Below, in pieces: positions 52,815-62,174 of a stretch of DNA of 64,000 bases. The translations under genes and the position numbers were made by a program. The first letter of the stretch is position 1. Every line of letters begins with the position of its first letter. The notes below the pieces were generated by a model that worked only from the letters and a program-made list of their open reading frames with translations, did no database searches and was not told where the DNA came from. The DNA is from Bryobacterales bacterium (lineage in GTDB: Bacteria > Acidobacteriota > Terriglobia > Bryobacterales > UBA6623): the NCBI GenBank assembly GCA_028819235.1, contig JAPPMC010000095.1, positions 47,309 to 111,308 on the forward strand. Reading direction: 5' to 3'.

Positions 52815-53732
52815 CTACCGGGATCGCTCGCAGATCTGTGCCAATGCCTTGGCTATTGACCGGTACTCGAACTCAAAGCCCGCCTCCGTTGCCCGCTTGG
52901 GCAGGACACGCTGCGACGCCAGCAGCACGGACGCGAACTCGCCCAGCCCAAGGCGCAGTCCGAACGCCGGGGCCGGAAACAGCGCCGGCCTGCCCACCGC
53001 GCGCGCCAACGCCTTGGTGAAGGCCGCATTGGTGACGGGATTCGGCGCAGTGCCGTTGACTGCGCCGCGCAGGTCCGTGTGCTCGGCCGCAAAGACAAAC
53101 AGGTCGGCCAGGTCATTGACATGGATCCACGGCACCCACTGAGAGCCGCTGCCGAGCCTTCCTCCAGCCGCCATCCGGAACAGCGGCAACAGCCTAGCCA
53201 GCGCACCGCCTTCTCTGCCGAGCACAAGTCCAATGCGGATCAATACGACCCTCACACCGAGCTTCGCGGCTTGCGTGGCCTCCGATTCCCACTCCTCGCA
53301 TACGTCAGCGAGAAAGCCATCAGCCTTTGGGGCGGTCTCCGACAGTGCTTCGTCGCCGCGCGAACCGTAGTACCCGACCGCCGACGCAGACACCAGCACA
53401 TCTGGTGGCTCGTCCATCACGGCCAGACCCGCGACCAGATTTCGGGTGCCGAGTACGCGGCTGTCTCGTATCCGGGCCTTCTTGCTTGCAGTCCATCGCC
53501 CTTGAGCCACGGGCTCGCCTGCAAGGTGAAAGACTGCCTCGCAGCCATCGAGAGCTGTTGGCGGCGGGGGTTCGCTGAGCGGGTCCCAGCGGAAGCAGGG
53601 AGAGTCCGAGAAATCTGCTGGCACTGCCTCCGGCCTGCGGGTCAGGACCCGCGGGGACCGCAGACGGCGGCAGAGCCTGCGCCCCACAAATCCGGTTGCG
53701 CCCGTTACTACGCAGCGACGATCCAGCATCAT
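52815..53732 (-). CDS. TIGR01777-family (YfcH/SULA-type) epimerase-like protein
   Basis: A 305-residue extended SDR. VVTGATGFVGRRLCRRLRSP opens the Rossmann fold; AVFHLAGEPVAQGRWTASKKARIRDSRVLGTRNL (about residues 66-100) and SASAVGYYGSRGDEALSE are the family signatures. WIHVNDLADLFVFAAEH and GAVNGTAPNPVTNAAF follow. Members are often annotated as cell-division inhibitors or epimerases, without firm function. ATG 53732 is used. It is divergent from the sulfatase at 53806. Confidence 0.9.
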   Translation of the reverse strand: MMLDRRCVVTGATGFVGRRLCRRLRSPRVLTRRPEAVPADFSDSPCFRWDPLSEPPPPTALDGCEAVFHLAGEPVAQGRWTASKKARIRDSRVLGTRNLVAGLAVMDEPPDVLVSASAVGYYGSRGDEALSETAPKADGFLADVCEEWESEATQAAKLGVRVVLIRIGLVLGREGGALARLLPLFRMAAGGRLGSGSQWVPWIHVNDLADLFVFAAEHTDLRGAVNGTAPNPVTNAAFTKALARAVGRPALFPAPAFGLRLGLGEFASVLLASQRVLPKRATEAGFEFEYRSIAKALAQICERSR

Positions 53733-53805
53733 CGCCCCATTGTAAAGGCGACGTTAGCAAAGGCAATATTGCCGGTCGCAAGCCTCTCCCATAAGATAGG
53801 CCCCT

Positions 53806-55086
53806 ATGGCAGTACTAGTCCTTGGGCTGGCGGCGCTACTTGCCTGGCCACCGGAGCCTGCGCACGCAGCCGACCCCCCGAACATCGTATTGATCTTGGC
53901 GGACGATGTCGGGGACCAAGCTCTCGGCTGTTACGGAGGCACGTCGTATCGAACGCCGAGGATCGATCGTCTGGCTGCGACTGGCCTTCGGTTCCGCCAC
54001 TGCTACTCGATGCCCGTATGCCATCCGTCGCGGATCGCGATCCTGACCGGCCAGTACCCGTTCCGAGCCTCCCACCCAACATGGGGCACCTTCCCGCCCA
54101 GCTTGGAATCGTCGGCGCTGGCAAACAGGATGGCGGACCTGGGCTACGCCACCGCAGTGGCAGGGAAGTGGCAGCTGACGCTGCTGCGGGACGAACCGGA
54201 CCACCCTCGCAGGCTCGGATTCCAGCGATGGTCTCTCTTCGGTTGGCACGAGGGTCCGCGCTACTACAGGCCGCTGATCTACCAAGATGGCGAAGTGCTT
54301 TCCGGCGTCAGCGATCGCTATGGTCCCGACGTCTATGTCGACCTTCTGGTCGAGTTCATGCGCGCCAACGTGGAACGGCCCTTCTTCGCCTTCTACTCGA
54401 TGGCTTTGGCCCACGACGTGACCGACGACATCGGCACACCCCCGCCGCTTGGCCCGCAGGGTCACTACGACAGCTACAAGCGGATGGTCGAGAACATGGA
54501 CGAGCGCGTCGGGCGGCTCGTCGACGCCTTGGAGGCCTTGGGCATCCGAGAGCGCACCCTGATCCTCTTCACGGCCGATAACGGTACGCCGAAGTCCTAT
54601 TACCACACGGCCCAGGCCGGAAAGATGCTGAAGCAGCCCATCGAGTTCATGTGGGACGGAGTGCCGACGGAGGGTGGCAAGGGCGAACTGACTGATGCGG
54701 GGACTCGCGTGCCGCTGGTAGCCAACTGGCCCGGCACGCTGCCGGCGGGTGAAGTGGTCGACGATCTGGTCGACTTCACCGACTGGCTTCCGACCTTCGT
54801 GGACCTTGGCGGCGGGAGTGTGCCGACCGAACTGGACGGGGTGAGCCTTGCCGAGCGGCTTCGTGGCGGCGCCGCTTCCCAGCGGGAATGGGCCTTTGCC
54901 TCACACCGCGGTCGAAGCTGGGTGCGCACCAGGAGGTGGAAGCTATATGACGACGGGCGCCTGTTCGACATGGCGGGGAGGCGAGATGAGGAGTCTCCCG
55001 TCTCGGTGCTGGCCGAGACCGACGCTGCCCGCCAAGCCAGGGCGACGCTGCAGTCCGCCCTGCGCTCTCTCGGGCGCGGCCGGTGA
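53806..55086 (+). CDS. Sulfatase (S1 family) with C-H-P-S-R motif
   Basis: A 426-residue exported sulfatase; signal peptide VLVLGLAALLAWPPEPAHA. IVLILADDVGDQALGCYGG has the metal-site Asp pair, and the catalytic motif C-H-P-S-R starts at Cys72. His at the second position is uncommon but the C-x-P-x-R core is intact. FTADNGTPKSY and GGKGELTDAGTRVPLVANWPG follow. The C-terminus is short and lacks the long terminal domain of others here. Substrate unknown. A RmlD-like gene follows after 12 bases. Confidence 0.92.
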   Translation: MAVLVLGLAALLAWPPEPAHAADPPNIVLILADDVGDQALGCYGGTSYRTPRIDRLAATGLRFRHCYSMPVCHPSRIAILTGQYPFRASHPTWGTFPPSLESSALANRMADLGYATAVAGKWQLTLLRDEPDHPRRLGFQRWSLFGWHEGPRYYRPLIYQDGEVLSGVSDRYGPDVYVDLLVEFMRANVERPFFAFYSMALAHDVTDDIGTPPPLGPQGHYDSYKRMVENMDERVGRLVDALEALGIRERTLILFTADNGTPKSYYHTAQAGKMLKQPIEFMWDGVPTEGGKGELTDAGTRVPLVANWPGTLPAGEVVDDLVDFTDWLPTFVDLGGGSVPTELDGVSLAERLRGGAASQREWAFASHRGRSWVRTRRWKLYDDGRLFDMAGRRDEESPVSVLAETDAARQARATLQSALRSLGRGR

Positions 55087-55098
55087 GGCGGGGCGTCG

Positions 55099-55998
55099 TT
55101 GCGGACGGCGATTCTGGGGGCCGGCGGCCAGTTGGGCGTCGACCTCGCGCGCGAGGCCTGCAAGCGCGGCCACATCGTGTTGGCGCTGACACGCCGCCAG
55201 CTGGACGTCACGGACGGCCCGGCCGTCTTGCGACGGCTCCGCTCGTTCAGGCCTGACGCCGTCTTCAACGCGGCGGCCTACAACCATGTCGACCAGGCTG
55301 AGCGCGAACCTTGGGCGGCCAAGAACGTGAATGCACTGGGCGTCAGGAACGTGGCCGACGCATGCGCGGGCGCATGCTCCGTGCTGATTCACTACTCGAC
55401 CGATTTGGTCTTCTCAGGGAAAGCCACTGCACCGTACTCGGAGTCGGACCAGCCCTGCCCAAGCTCGGTCTACGGCAAGTCAAAGCTGGCTGGCGAGAGA
55501 GTTGCCCGGGACCGGTGCCCGTCGCACTATGTTCTGCGGGTCGCCGCCCTGTTCGGCCCTGCCGGCCGATTCACGCGCAGGGGCAACTTCGCCGAGATGG
55601 TGCTCGCCAAGTGTCGAAAGGGGCAGTCTCTCCGGATCGTGCGCGACCGATTTGTGTCGCCCACATTTGGACCATCCCTCGCCGTTCGGTCCCTCGACAT
55701 CCTACAGGCGGAGATCCCGTACGGCCTGTACCATCTCGCCGGCGGGGAGGCCGTATCTTGGTACGACTTTGCGGTCAAGGTTGCACGCGCCAGCGGAGCG
55801 CCGTCAGGGGCGGTGGAGGCCATCGTCGCCGATGAACATCGCACCGCTGCCCCTCGGCCACCTTACTCGGCACTGTCCAACCGGCGAATCGAAAGCCTCG
55901 GAATCAGGCCGATGCCAAGGCTCGACATAGCTGTGCGCCGCTACCTGAACCTGAGGCACACAGAGGTCCGCGAGCCATTGGCCGCACTGGGGCTCTGA
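55099..55998 (+). CDS. RmlD-like dTDP-4-dehydrorhamnose reductase
   Basis: A 299-residue extended SDR. TAILGAGGQLGVDLAREA is the cofactor loop, DVTDGPAVLRRLRSFRPDAVFNAAAYNHVDQAE is the family's second block (about residues 36-68), IHYSTDLVFSG and SVYGKSKLAGERV contain the Y-x3-K pair, and FVSPTFGPSLA matches the RmlD substrate region. It would reduce dTDP-4-keto-rhamnose to dTDP-rhamnose, but rmlABC are absent from the window, so a related substrate is possible. TTG 55099 is used. It follows the sulfatase closely. Confidence 0.85.
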   Translation: MRTAILGAGGQLGVDLAREACKRGHIVLALTRRQLDVTDGPAVLRRLRSFRPDAVFNAAAYNHVDQAEREPWAAKNVNALGVRNVADACAGACSVLIHYSTDLVFSGKATAPYSESDQPCPSSVYGKSKLAGERVARDRCPSHYVLRVAALFGPAGRFTRRGNFAEMVLAKCRKGQSLRIVRDRFVSPTFGPSLAVRSLDILQAEIPYGLYHLAGGEAVSWYDFAVKVARASGAPSGAVEAIVADEHRTAAPRPPYSALSNRRIESLGIRPMPRLDIAVRRYLNLRHTEVREPLAALGL

Positions 55999-56506
55999 CG
56001 TTAGGCATCAACTTCGGCGATCGCCGTGGCCGCCTCAGTCGGCCGGTTGCAAGTGCCCAGAGCGGGTATCGCTTCCCCGACTAAGTCCATCGTCGCCAAT
56101 GCACGACCCATGCGACCTACCTGAGAATGCAGAGGCGGCCCGTTGGGACTTGTTGAGCGGGTCCGGTTGTAGATCCGACCTGGCACCCTCACTCTCGTCG
56201 CGTGATACCGCCAGAAATCCAGAAACCCAATCGTTAGCCACTAACCGTCCTCCGGCAGTGCGAACAGCGGCCGCTGCCTCAGCTCCCTCGCCAGCCCCCT
56301 CCTTCAACCTTCTTCACAGCTCCCGGTCACCATCCTGCGAGCCCACGTTTGCTGTTCCACTTGGAGCAACTCCAGCGCCTCCGTCGCTTCACCTCGGCCC
56401 AACGGTGACACGCCATTGCGCCGGCTGTAGGCTTATTACGGTCGGTCCGTTCCGCCCCGGGATCGGAAACGCTCTCCGGATGACTTGACCTGATCCTCTA
56501 GGCGGG
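55999..56506. other. Intergenic region holding one copy of an 11-base direct repeat
   Basis: About 508 bases without a supportable gene. TAGGCTTATTA occurs at 56428-56438 and again at 59578-59588, an AT-rich word in GC-rich DNA. Nothing else is clear. Confidence 0.35.
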
Positions 56507-57538
56507 TCACGTCGTCAACCCGTGCGCTTGAATCACCTCAGCCGCATTGGAGAACCATCCCAGCACAGCCTGCATCTCTGCATCCGCGATCCCCGCACGG
56601 GAGACGAGGTTCGCTTGAACGTACTGGCCACGCAGGAAGCCACCCGACGCGTCGGCCTCCGACCACAGTGTGTCCAGCTCGCTGGCCGGGACTGCAGACT
56701 TTCGTTCCAGTAGCCGGCGAGAGATGACAATGCGGCCATCTGGACTTCCGAAGCCGAGGTGAACATGCGTCCCGCTGACATCGACATTGAGCGAGAACTT
56801 CTTGGATCCCCAATGAATGGGCATCGATTCCTCCCGCGCTAGGTCGAACAGCCGGGAGAAGAAAGCGACGCCCGGCGCGTCGCATGACGCCAGAAACTCC
56901 TCTTCGGTTAGGACCGGCAACGAACCAGACACCACTCGACGCGGCTTCTCACGTTCCTTCCCAACGACGATCTCTTGAGACAACAGGCGGCTGCCATTGT
57001 CCGCTTGGAAGAAGCTGAACTCCACGCAGGTGATGCGAATTCCCTTGGAGGCCAGAAACGCGGCAGACCGCCTGATCCCCGGCGTCACGCGCTGCCCGAT
57101 GATCACGATGCGTTGGTCCTTGTTGAATGCGACGCCCTCCGCTTCGTCGAGCCCGAAGCACTCCCGGTGATTGTCGGGAAGACTGAGCGAGTCGTCCGAG
57201 TGATACACACGGAGAATGCTCTCCAGAGCATCGGCGTCGAGCCGCTCCGCAAACGCGGCGTATTCGAGCGCCTGCGCTACCACGTCGCGCGGTGTGCGAT
57301 CTCGCTTCAATTCGACGACCACCGCGTTCCCCTCGCGGTCCACGCCGACCAGGTCGATGAATCCGCCGAGGTCGGTCCGGATCTGACGGCCGATGATCAG
57401 GATCCCCTCGTCTTCGAGGATCCCGTCGGGATTCGACTCCAGCCACTTCTCGAGGGTGGATTCTTCATGCTCGACGTCGAAGCGCAACCGCGCGTACTCC
57501 GTGAATCCGCCGTCGGACCCAATGCCGAAGACTCTCAT
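56507..57538 (-). CDS. NucS-like endonuclease domain protein
   Basis: A 343-residue protein. The N-terminal half has a PD-(D/E)XK-type core of the NucS/DUF91 group: EKWLESNPDGILEDEGILIIG, GFIDLVGVDREGNAVVVELKRDRTPRDVVAQALEYAA (about residues 58-95), where D, E-x-K and a trailing Q-A-L-E-Y are the expected catalytic features. The C-terminal half is unrelated to NucS and not recognised. It may cut structured or mismatched DNA, or belong to a defence gene. ATG 57538 is preferred over an upstream start at 57595, which lacks homology. The gene stands alone beside repeat-bearing DNA. Confidence 0.75.
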   Translation of the reverse strand: MRVFGIGSDGGFTEYARLRFDVEHEESTLEKWLESNPDGILEDEGILIIGRQIRTDLGGFIDLVGVDREGNAVVVELKRDRTPRDVVAQALEYAAFAERLDADALESILRVYHSDDSLSLPDNHRECFGLDEAEGVAFNKDQRIVIIGQRVTPGIRRSAAFLASKGIRITCVEFSFFQADNGSRLLSQEIVVGKEREKPRRVVSGSLPVLTEEEFLASCDAPGVAFFSRLFDLAREESMPIHWGSKKFSLNVDVSGTHVHLGFGSPDGRIVISRRLLERKSAVPASELDTLWSEADASGGFLRGQYVQANLVSRAGIADAEMQAVLGWFSNAAEVIQAHGLTT

Positions 57539-57877
57539 CGCAGCTATGCTATCAGCGGCGAACGTGTACTCAACCAGGGAGGGACCCAACTCCACGCCAG
57601 CCTCATCGGCGGCCCCGCCCCGGTTGATTGGGCGGCGCTTGCCCGCAGTAGGACTGAGAACGGAAGGGACCCTCTATCGAAGGCCCGGGCGGGCAAGTGG
57701 CCTCTCACGTCCGCCGCAGTCGGTGACTCGCAGTCTCAGCGAGGTTGCTCTCGTTCGTTCCCCTGACCCTGTTCCCGACACCGAACGCAGTTGCGAGGTC
57801 GCGGTGTCACAGTTCCTAACATGGGCCAACAAGCGCTGTTCTGGCCAGGATTCTCGGCCAGCAGCCCAGCTTCGCTG

Positions 57878-58145
57878 GTGGCAGGACCAATGGCCAACCG
57901 AGGTCTTCCGTTTCACGTTGTGCGCCGCGCAATGGCTTGGAGAGCGTGGCAGGCACGCTAACGGCGTGCGAACGCTGTCAGTGGGGGCTCTTTCGAGCAA
58001 GAACTCAGCGGGAGGTAGATTGCGGAAGACGGCGAGTGTCGCGTGGTGGCAACTAGCTCATACTGACTGGCCAGTGTTCGAGCGGCCAGCTGGAGCTGGG
58101 TGCTGCTGGCACTCTTGGGCAGAAATGCAGCGGGCGGGGCCGGGA
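57878..58145. repeat. Diverged repeat, copy A
   Basis: About 270 bases resembling 58721-58992 in the same orientation, for example GTGGCAGGACCAATGG against GTGGCGGGACCAATGG and GGGTGCTGCTGGCAC in both. Frames differ between copies, so it is probably non-coding or pseudogenic, perhaps the worn end of an insertion sequence. Confidence 0.55.
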
Positions 58146-58720
58146 CGTGCGCTGCAAGAAGATCTCAATCTGAAGATTGAGGGTTTTGGAGTCCGTCACG
58201 AGTTCAAGAAGGCCGTCTGGGACTACTTCTGGTTCCTGCGCGATCACATGGGTCGGAACAGCTTGGTATCGTTTGTGCACACACCTCACTTCTTCTGACA
58301 TGACAGAATAAGGACAATATTCTCGAGAGGGATATGGTATCCACGATTCTGGCTGGGAATCCCAATATCCATCGGGCTACTCTTGATCGGTCTCGAGAAG
58401 TGGAGCAGCAGCTGTCTGCCATTGGAATCAAGCTGGGCGGTTACCGCTTGGAGCCAGCCTTGGGTGGCACGGCCATCCGGCCTTGCAAACAGCCACTTAC
58501 GAGCCGAGCAAACAGTTGGGTTCCAAGGCCTGTTCGTACGGCGGGCCGACGAGCGCCGACCGCCGGGTAGAAGGGCGGCATTACAGCGATCCTTCCGCAC
58601 AATGTGGAGTGACGAGTAGTGTGGAGTGCTCTTCGGTAGTCCCGGGCGCGCGGGTTGCCGCACTCGGTTCCTCTGATGGCAGGTTCGCTGAGAGTGCGTA
58701 GATGCTGCGCACGACCTTGG

Positions 58721-58992
58721 CTGGTGGCGGGACCAATGGTCACGCGCGGTCCTCCGTTTCCCGTTGTGAATCGCGGAATGGGTAGGACGGCGGGGGTGGC
58801 CACCAGCTGCGTGCGACCGCCGGCGGCGGCGGACTCGCTCGCAAGACCGTGGCGGGAGGTCGATCGCAAGAACGGCGAGTGTCCCTCGGCCGCAACCGGC
58901 TCAGGCTGGCTGGCCAGCGCCTGAGCGCCAGCTGCACCCGGGTGCTGCTGGCACGCCTGGGCAGAATCGCAGTGGGTGGGGCCGGGACCTGC
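58721..58992. repeat. Diverged repeat, copy B
   Basis: Partner of 57878-58145. One plus-strand frame reads LGRNRLRLAGQRLSASC, which faintly recalls transposase C-termini, but this is not enough to name a family. Confidence 0.55.
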
Positions 58993-59560
58993 TATGCGCC
59001 GCACCGACCGCAGGCCGCCGCGAAATTGCTCGCCCACACATCCACACAGCGCACCAACGGGACAGGGCCAGTTATCCGCTCGGGCCCATCGGCGGCCTTG
59101 CCGACTACGGGCGACCGCCGTCCCTCGACCGGATGCGACTCACTACTAATGAGGAACGATGACGCTGACGTGCGCTCATGCGCTCCACATATGGCTAAGT
59201 CTGGCTTCTTAGGTCCTAACACTAGGATTCACACACCATAAGAGGAACTCTGCGGTGTGGGCGTTAGGTTCAAGCACTTGCCCGAAGAGCATTTGTTTGT
59301 ACGGATGCCAATGCGGCCGTGACCTTTCGCGGTCAGCTCCGCTTCAGGATGGCGCCGAACCGTACGGGCACCTCCGGGCGCCGCTGCCGAAGCCAGATGA
59401 GATCAATTGGCGAATCGGATCCCATTCCGTGTGGCGGTCTACATTCCCGCTCTCCCCGTTCTTGCCGTGCTGATGCTTGGCACGCTCCTCCTTCCCCTCA
59501 CGTTGACGGATGGGGCGGTGAAGTTCGGGCGACAACGAAGCGTCCGAACGGCGGCGACAC

Positions 59561-59594
59561 AATCCCTAGTATTCCGATAGGCTTATTAGGGATT
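59561..59594. promoter_or_regulatory. Inverted repeat upstream of sat
   Basis: AATCCCTA (59561-59568) and TAGGGATT (59587-59594) form perfect 8-base arms around an 18-base spacer, 29 bases before the sat start. It could be a repressor or activator site for sulfate assimilation, or a leader hairpin. No known sulfur-regulator box is recognised. Confidence 0.35.
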
Positions 59595-59622
59595 AGCGTC
59601 GAGAATCTGCCATACTGGTTTC

Positions 59623-60735
59623 ATGGCGGAGGCAGCCGCGAGCACGCGCGACCTCCCCAGTGCGTCGCTACCGGCGATTCGAGCATCGTTCCGGCAGCTG
59701 AGCGACTTCTTCCTGTTGGCCGAGGGGGGCTATGAACCGGTCTCTCGGTTCCTCGGGTCGCGCGAGACGGCATCGGTATGTCGGACGATGCACCTCACGA
59801 CTGGCGAGCCATGGAGCATGCCGATTGTCTTTCCGGTCGACGACAGCACTCGGGAGCGGGTCGTTCGCGCGGATTCCGTGGAGGTCTGGGACGCCGACGG
59901 GCCGGCGGGTTTGCTCCACGTGGAGGAAGTCTTCGAGATCGACAAGCAGACGTACGCCGACTGCATCTTCCGGACTAGCGACGAGGCACACCCCGGCATC
60001 ACTTGGCTGCGAAAGTGCGGACGGTACGCACTGGCCGGGCCGGTCGAGGCCTCCCGTGGTTGGGAGCTGGGCGTACCGGGCAGGCTGCCGATTTCGCCTC
60101 GCGACACGGCCCGGATGATTCGAAACAGAGGATGGCGCAAGGTAGTCGGCTTCCAAACCCGGAATCCGATCCACCGGGCGCACGAGTATTGCACCAAGAT
60201 CGCCCTCGAGACGGCCGATGGCCTAGTGATCCACCCCGTGCTGGGGGAGACAAAGGGAGACGACACTCCTGTCCACGTGCGATTGGCCTGCTACGAGACG
60301 CTGCTAAGCAAGTACTATCCGGCGCAGCACGCAATGCTGGCCGGTTTCCCGGGATGGATGCGCTACGCAGGGCCGCGAGAGGCTGTGTTTCACGCTCAGG
60401 TCCGCCGGAATTATGGGATCACTCACTTCATCGTCGGAAGGGATCATGCGGGCTTGGGGAATTACTACGGACCGTTCGATGCCCAGCGCATCTTCTCTGA
60501 GTTCCTTCCGGGAGAGCTGGGGATCGAGACCATCTTCTTCGATTTTGTGCACTACTGCGAGCGGTGCGGCTGCATGGCCTCAAAGAAGACCTGCCCGCAC
60601 GGGCCGGAGCATCACTTGCACCTGACAGGTCGAGCCCTTCGACGCATGCTGGCCGAGGGAAGCGTTCCACCGCCCGAGTACACAAGACCCGAGGTGGCGC
60701 GCATCTTGGTGGAGGCTGCGCGGAGGACCGCATGA
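59623..60735 (+). CDS. sat: Sulfate adenylyltransferase (ATP sulfurylase, Sat type)
   Basis: A 370-residue single-chain ATP sulfurylase that makes APS from sulfate and ATP. GFQTRNPIHRAHEY holds the HXXH-like ATP site, and FIVGRDHAGLGNYYGPFDAQ is the second conserved site. A zinc-type cluster of Cys in HYCERCGCMASKKTCPH is near residue 310. LPISPRDTARMIRNRGW precedes the domain. ATG 59623 begins a normal N-terminus. It overlaps cysH by 4 bases (ATGA) and heads a sat-cysH-cysC operon. The upstream hairpin may regulate it. Confidence 0.95.
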   Translation: MAEAAASTRDLPSASLPAIRASFRQLSDFFLLAEGGYEPVSRFLGSRETASVCRTMHLTTGEPWSMPIVFPVDDSTRERVVRADSVEVWDADGPAGLLHVEEVFEIDKQTYADCIFRTSDEAHPGITWLRKCGRYALAGPVEASRGWELGVPGRLPISPRDTARMIRNRGWRKVVGFQTRNPIHRAHEYCTKIALETADGLVIHPVLGETKGDDTPVHVRLACYETLLSKYYPAQHAMLAGFPGWMRYAGPREAVFHAQVRRNYGITHFIVGRDHAGLGNYYGPFDAQRIFSEFLPGELGIETIFFDFVHYCERCGCMASKKTCPHGPEHHLHLTGRALRRMLAEGSVPPPEYTRPEVARILVEAARRTA

Positions 60736-61514
60736 GGCTGGCGCAACGCAGGTTCACTTGGCCCGCCCGCAGTGCCGGCGCGCGGGAGATTCTCTCCTGG
60801 GGCTTCGAGGAATTCGGCAGATCGCTGGCGATCTGCACCAGTTTCCAGGCCACCGGGTCGGTCATCATCGACATGGCGGCTAAGCTGGCCGGGCCTGCGA
60901 TTAGCGTGTTCAGCATCGACACCGGACGGTTGCACGAGGAGACATATCAGCTAATTGCGGCGTTTCGCAAGAGGTATGGGATCGTCGTTGAAATGGTGCC
61001 GCCGGATGCCGAAGAGCTCGGTTCGATGCTGACCCTGTTTGGGCCGAACTTGTTCTACGACTCGCCCGCCAAGCGCAAGGCGTGCTGCGAGATCCGCAAG
61101 GTGCGCCCTCTAAAGCGGCGCCTGGCAACCCTCGAAGCATGGGTGACAGGGCTGCGGCGCGATCAGGACCGTGGCCGAGTCGGCATCGAGGCTGTAAGCA
61201 TTGACGAGGAGCACGGCGGAATCGTCAAGCTGGCCCCGCTTGCCGGCTGGACGCAGCGGCAGGTCCTTGCGTACGCCAGCGAGCATGACGTGCCGCTGCA
61301 CCCCCTGTACTCGATGGGTTACGGCAGCATCGGATGCCAGCCCTGCACGCGGGCGATAGCGCCGGGCGAGTCCAGCAGGGCAGGGCGCTGGTGGTGGGAG
61401 AGCGACGCCGACAAGGAGTGCGGCATGCACATGTCGGCCGGGGGCAGAATGCGGCGCGATGTCGACCTCCTGCTTGAGCAGGTACTGCCGGCCCGCCAGC
61501 CGTTCGCGGTTTAG
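60732..61514 (+). CDS. cysH: Adenylyl-sulfate (APS) reductase, Fe-S type
   Basis: A 260-residue PAPS/APS reductase-family protein. [13 protein letters not shown] and [13 protein letters not shown] are the nucleotide-site blocks. A Cys pair CC at 118-119 and CxxC at 202-205 provide the [4Fe-4S] ligands that mark the APS-using type, and ECGMH with Cys230 is the catalytic cysteine motif. The reaction is APS to sulfite, with thioredoxin as donor. ATG 60732 overlaps sat by 4 bases. The reductase for sulfite is not in the window. Confidence 0.93.
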   Translation: MRLAQRRFTWPARSAGAREILSWGFEEFGRSLAICTSFQATGSVIIDMAAKLAGPAISVFSIDTGRLHEETYQLIAAFRKRYGIVVEMVPPDAEELGSMLTLFGPNLFYDSPAKRKACCEIRKVRPLKRRLATLEAWVTGLRRDQDRGRVGIEAVSIDEEHGGIVKLAPLAGWTQRQVLAYASEHDVPLHPLYSMGYGSIGCQPCTRAIAPGESSRAGRWWWESDADKECGMHMSAGGRMRRDVDLLLEQVLPARQPFAV

Positions 61515-61548
61515 CGACGGCACTGGGCAACACCCGCGAGGGACATCC

Positions 61549-62082
61549 ATGGAACATCACGGTGCCACGATTTGGCTCACAGGCCTGTCCGGATCAGGGA
61601 AGTCAACCCTGGCGAAGATGCTGGCAAAGCGCCTGCGTGCGGTTGGCGCGAGAGTCGAGATCCTGGACGGGGACGTCGTGCGAACGAATCTCTCCAAGGG
61701 ACTTGGGTTTAGCAAGGAAGACCGGGACACGAACATTCGGCGGATCGGCTTTGTCTGCAATCTGCTTTCACGCAACGGCGTGTTCGCGATTGCCGCGGCG
61801 ATCTCGCCGTACCGGGCAGTTCGCGCCGAGGTGCGCAGGGCGACGGAGAACTTTGTGGAAGTCTTCGCTGACTGTCCGCTCGAAACTTTGGTGCGCCGAG
61901 ACGTTAAGGGGCTCTACAAGAAGGCCCTGGCGGGCGAGATCAAGAACTTCACCGGGGTGTCTGACCCCTATGAGGCCCCAGAGGAACCGGAAGTGGTGAT
62001 CAACTCCAGCACACAGACGCCGGAGGAGTCCGCGGACCTCATCTGGAGCCATCTCGTGTGCTCTGGGCTGCTGAAGATCTGA
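61549..62082 (+). CDS. cysC: Adenylyl-sulfate kinase
   Basis: A 177-residue APS kinase that phosphorylates APS to [12 protein letters not shown] (residues 12-19) is the P-loop, followed by [31 protein letters not shown], given here as about residues 39-69, and [55 protein letters not shown] is also diagnostic (about residues 104-143). Start ATG 61549 lies 34 bases after cysH. Because cysH here is of APS type, PAPS from this kinase is likely to be for sulfotransferases rather than for reduction. Confidence 0.95.
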   Translation: MEHHGATIWLTGLSGSGKSTLAKMLAKRLRAVGARVEILDGDVVRTNLSKGLGFSKEDRDTNIRRIGFVCNLLSRNGVFAIAAAISPYRAVRAEVRRATENFVEVFADCPLETLVRRDVKGLYKKALAGEIKNFTGVSDPYEAPEEPEVVINSSTQTPEESADLIWSHLVCSGLLKI

Positions 62083-62174
62083 CGTGCGGGGATGAGGGTG
62101 CTTGGTGCGACGCCGACGGGCGGTCAGCTCTAGCGACTACCCGGGTTCCTACCGACTCGAGCCCGCGCTGCCGG

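Larger units (their letters stand above)
57539..59622. other. Gene-poor 2-kb stretch with a diverged repeat pair
   Basis: I see no intact gene. A plus-strand frame from about 57600 to 58298 ends with a protein-like piece (KIEGFGVRHEFKKAVWDYFW) but its start lies in the antisense of the NucS-like gene and its codon pattern is mixed. The stretch holds the repeat copies at 57878-58145 and 58721-58992, listed separately, and the sat upstream hairpin. It looks like decayed DNA from former insertions. Confidence 0.45.

Noticed and set aside
57393..58298. Plus-strand frame of 301 codons
   Set aside because: First part is antisense of the NucS-like gene, and the rest covers a repeat whose other copy does not keep the frame.
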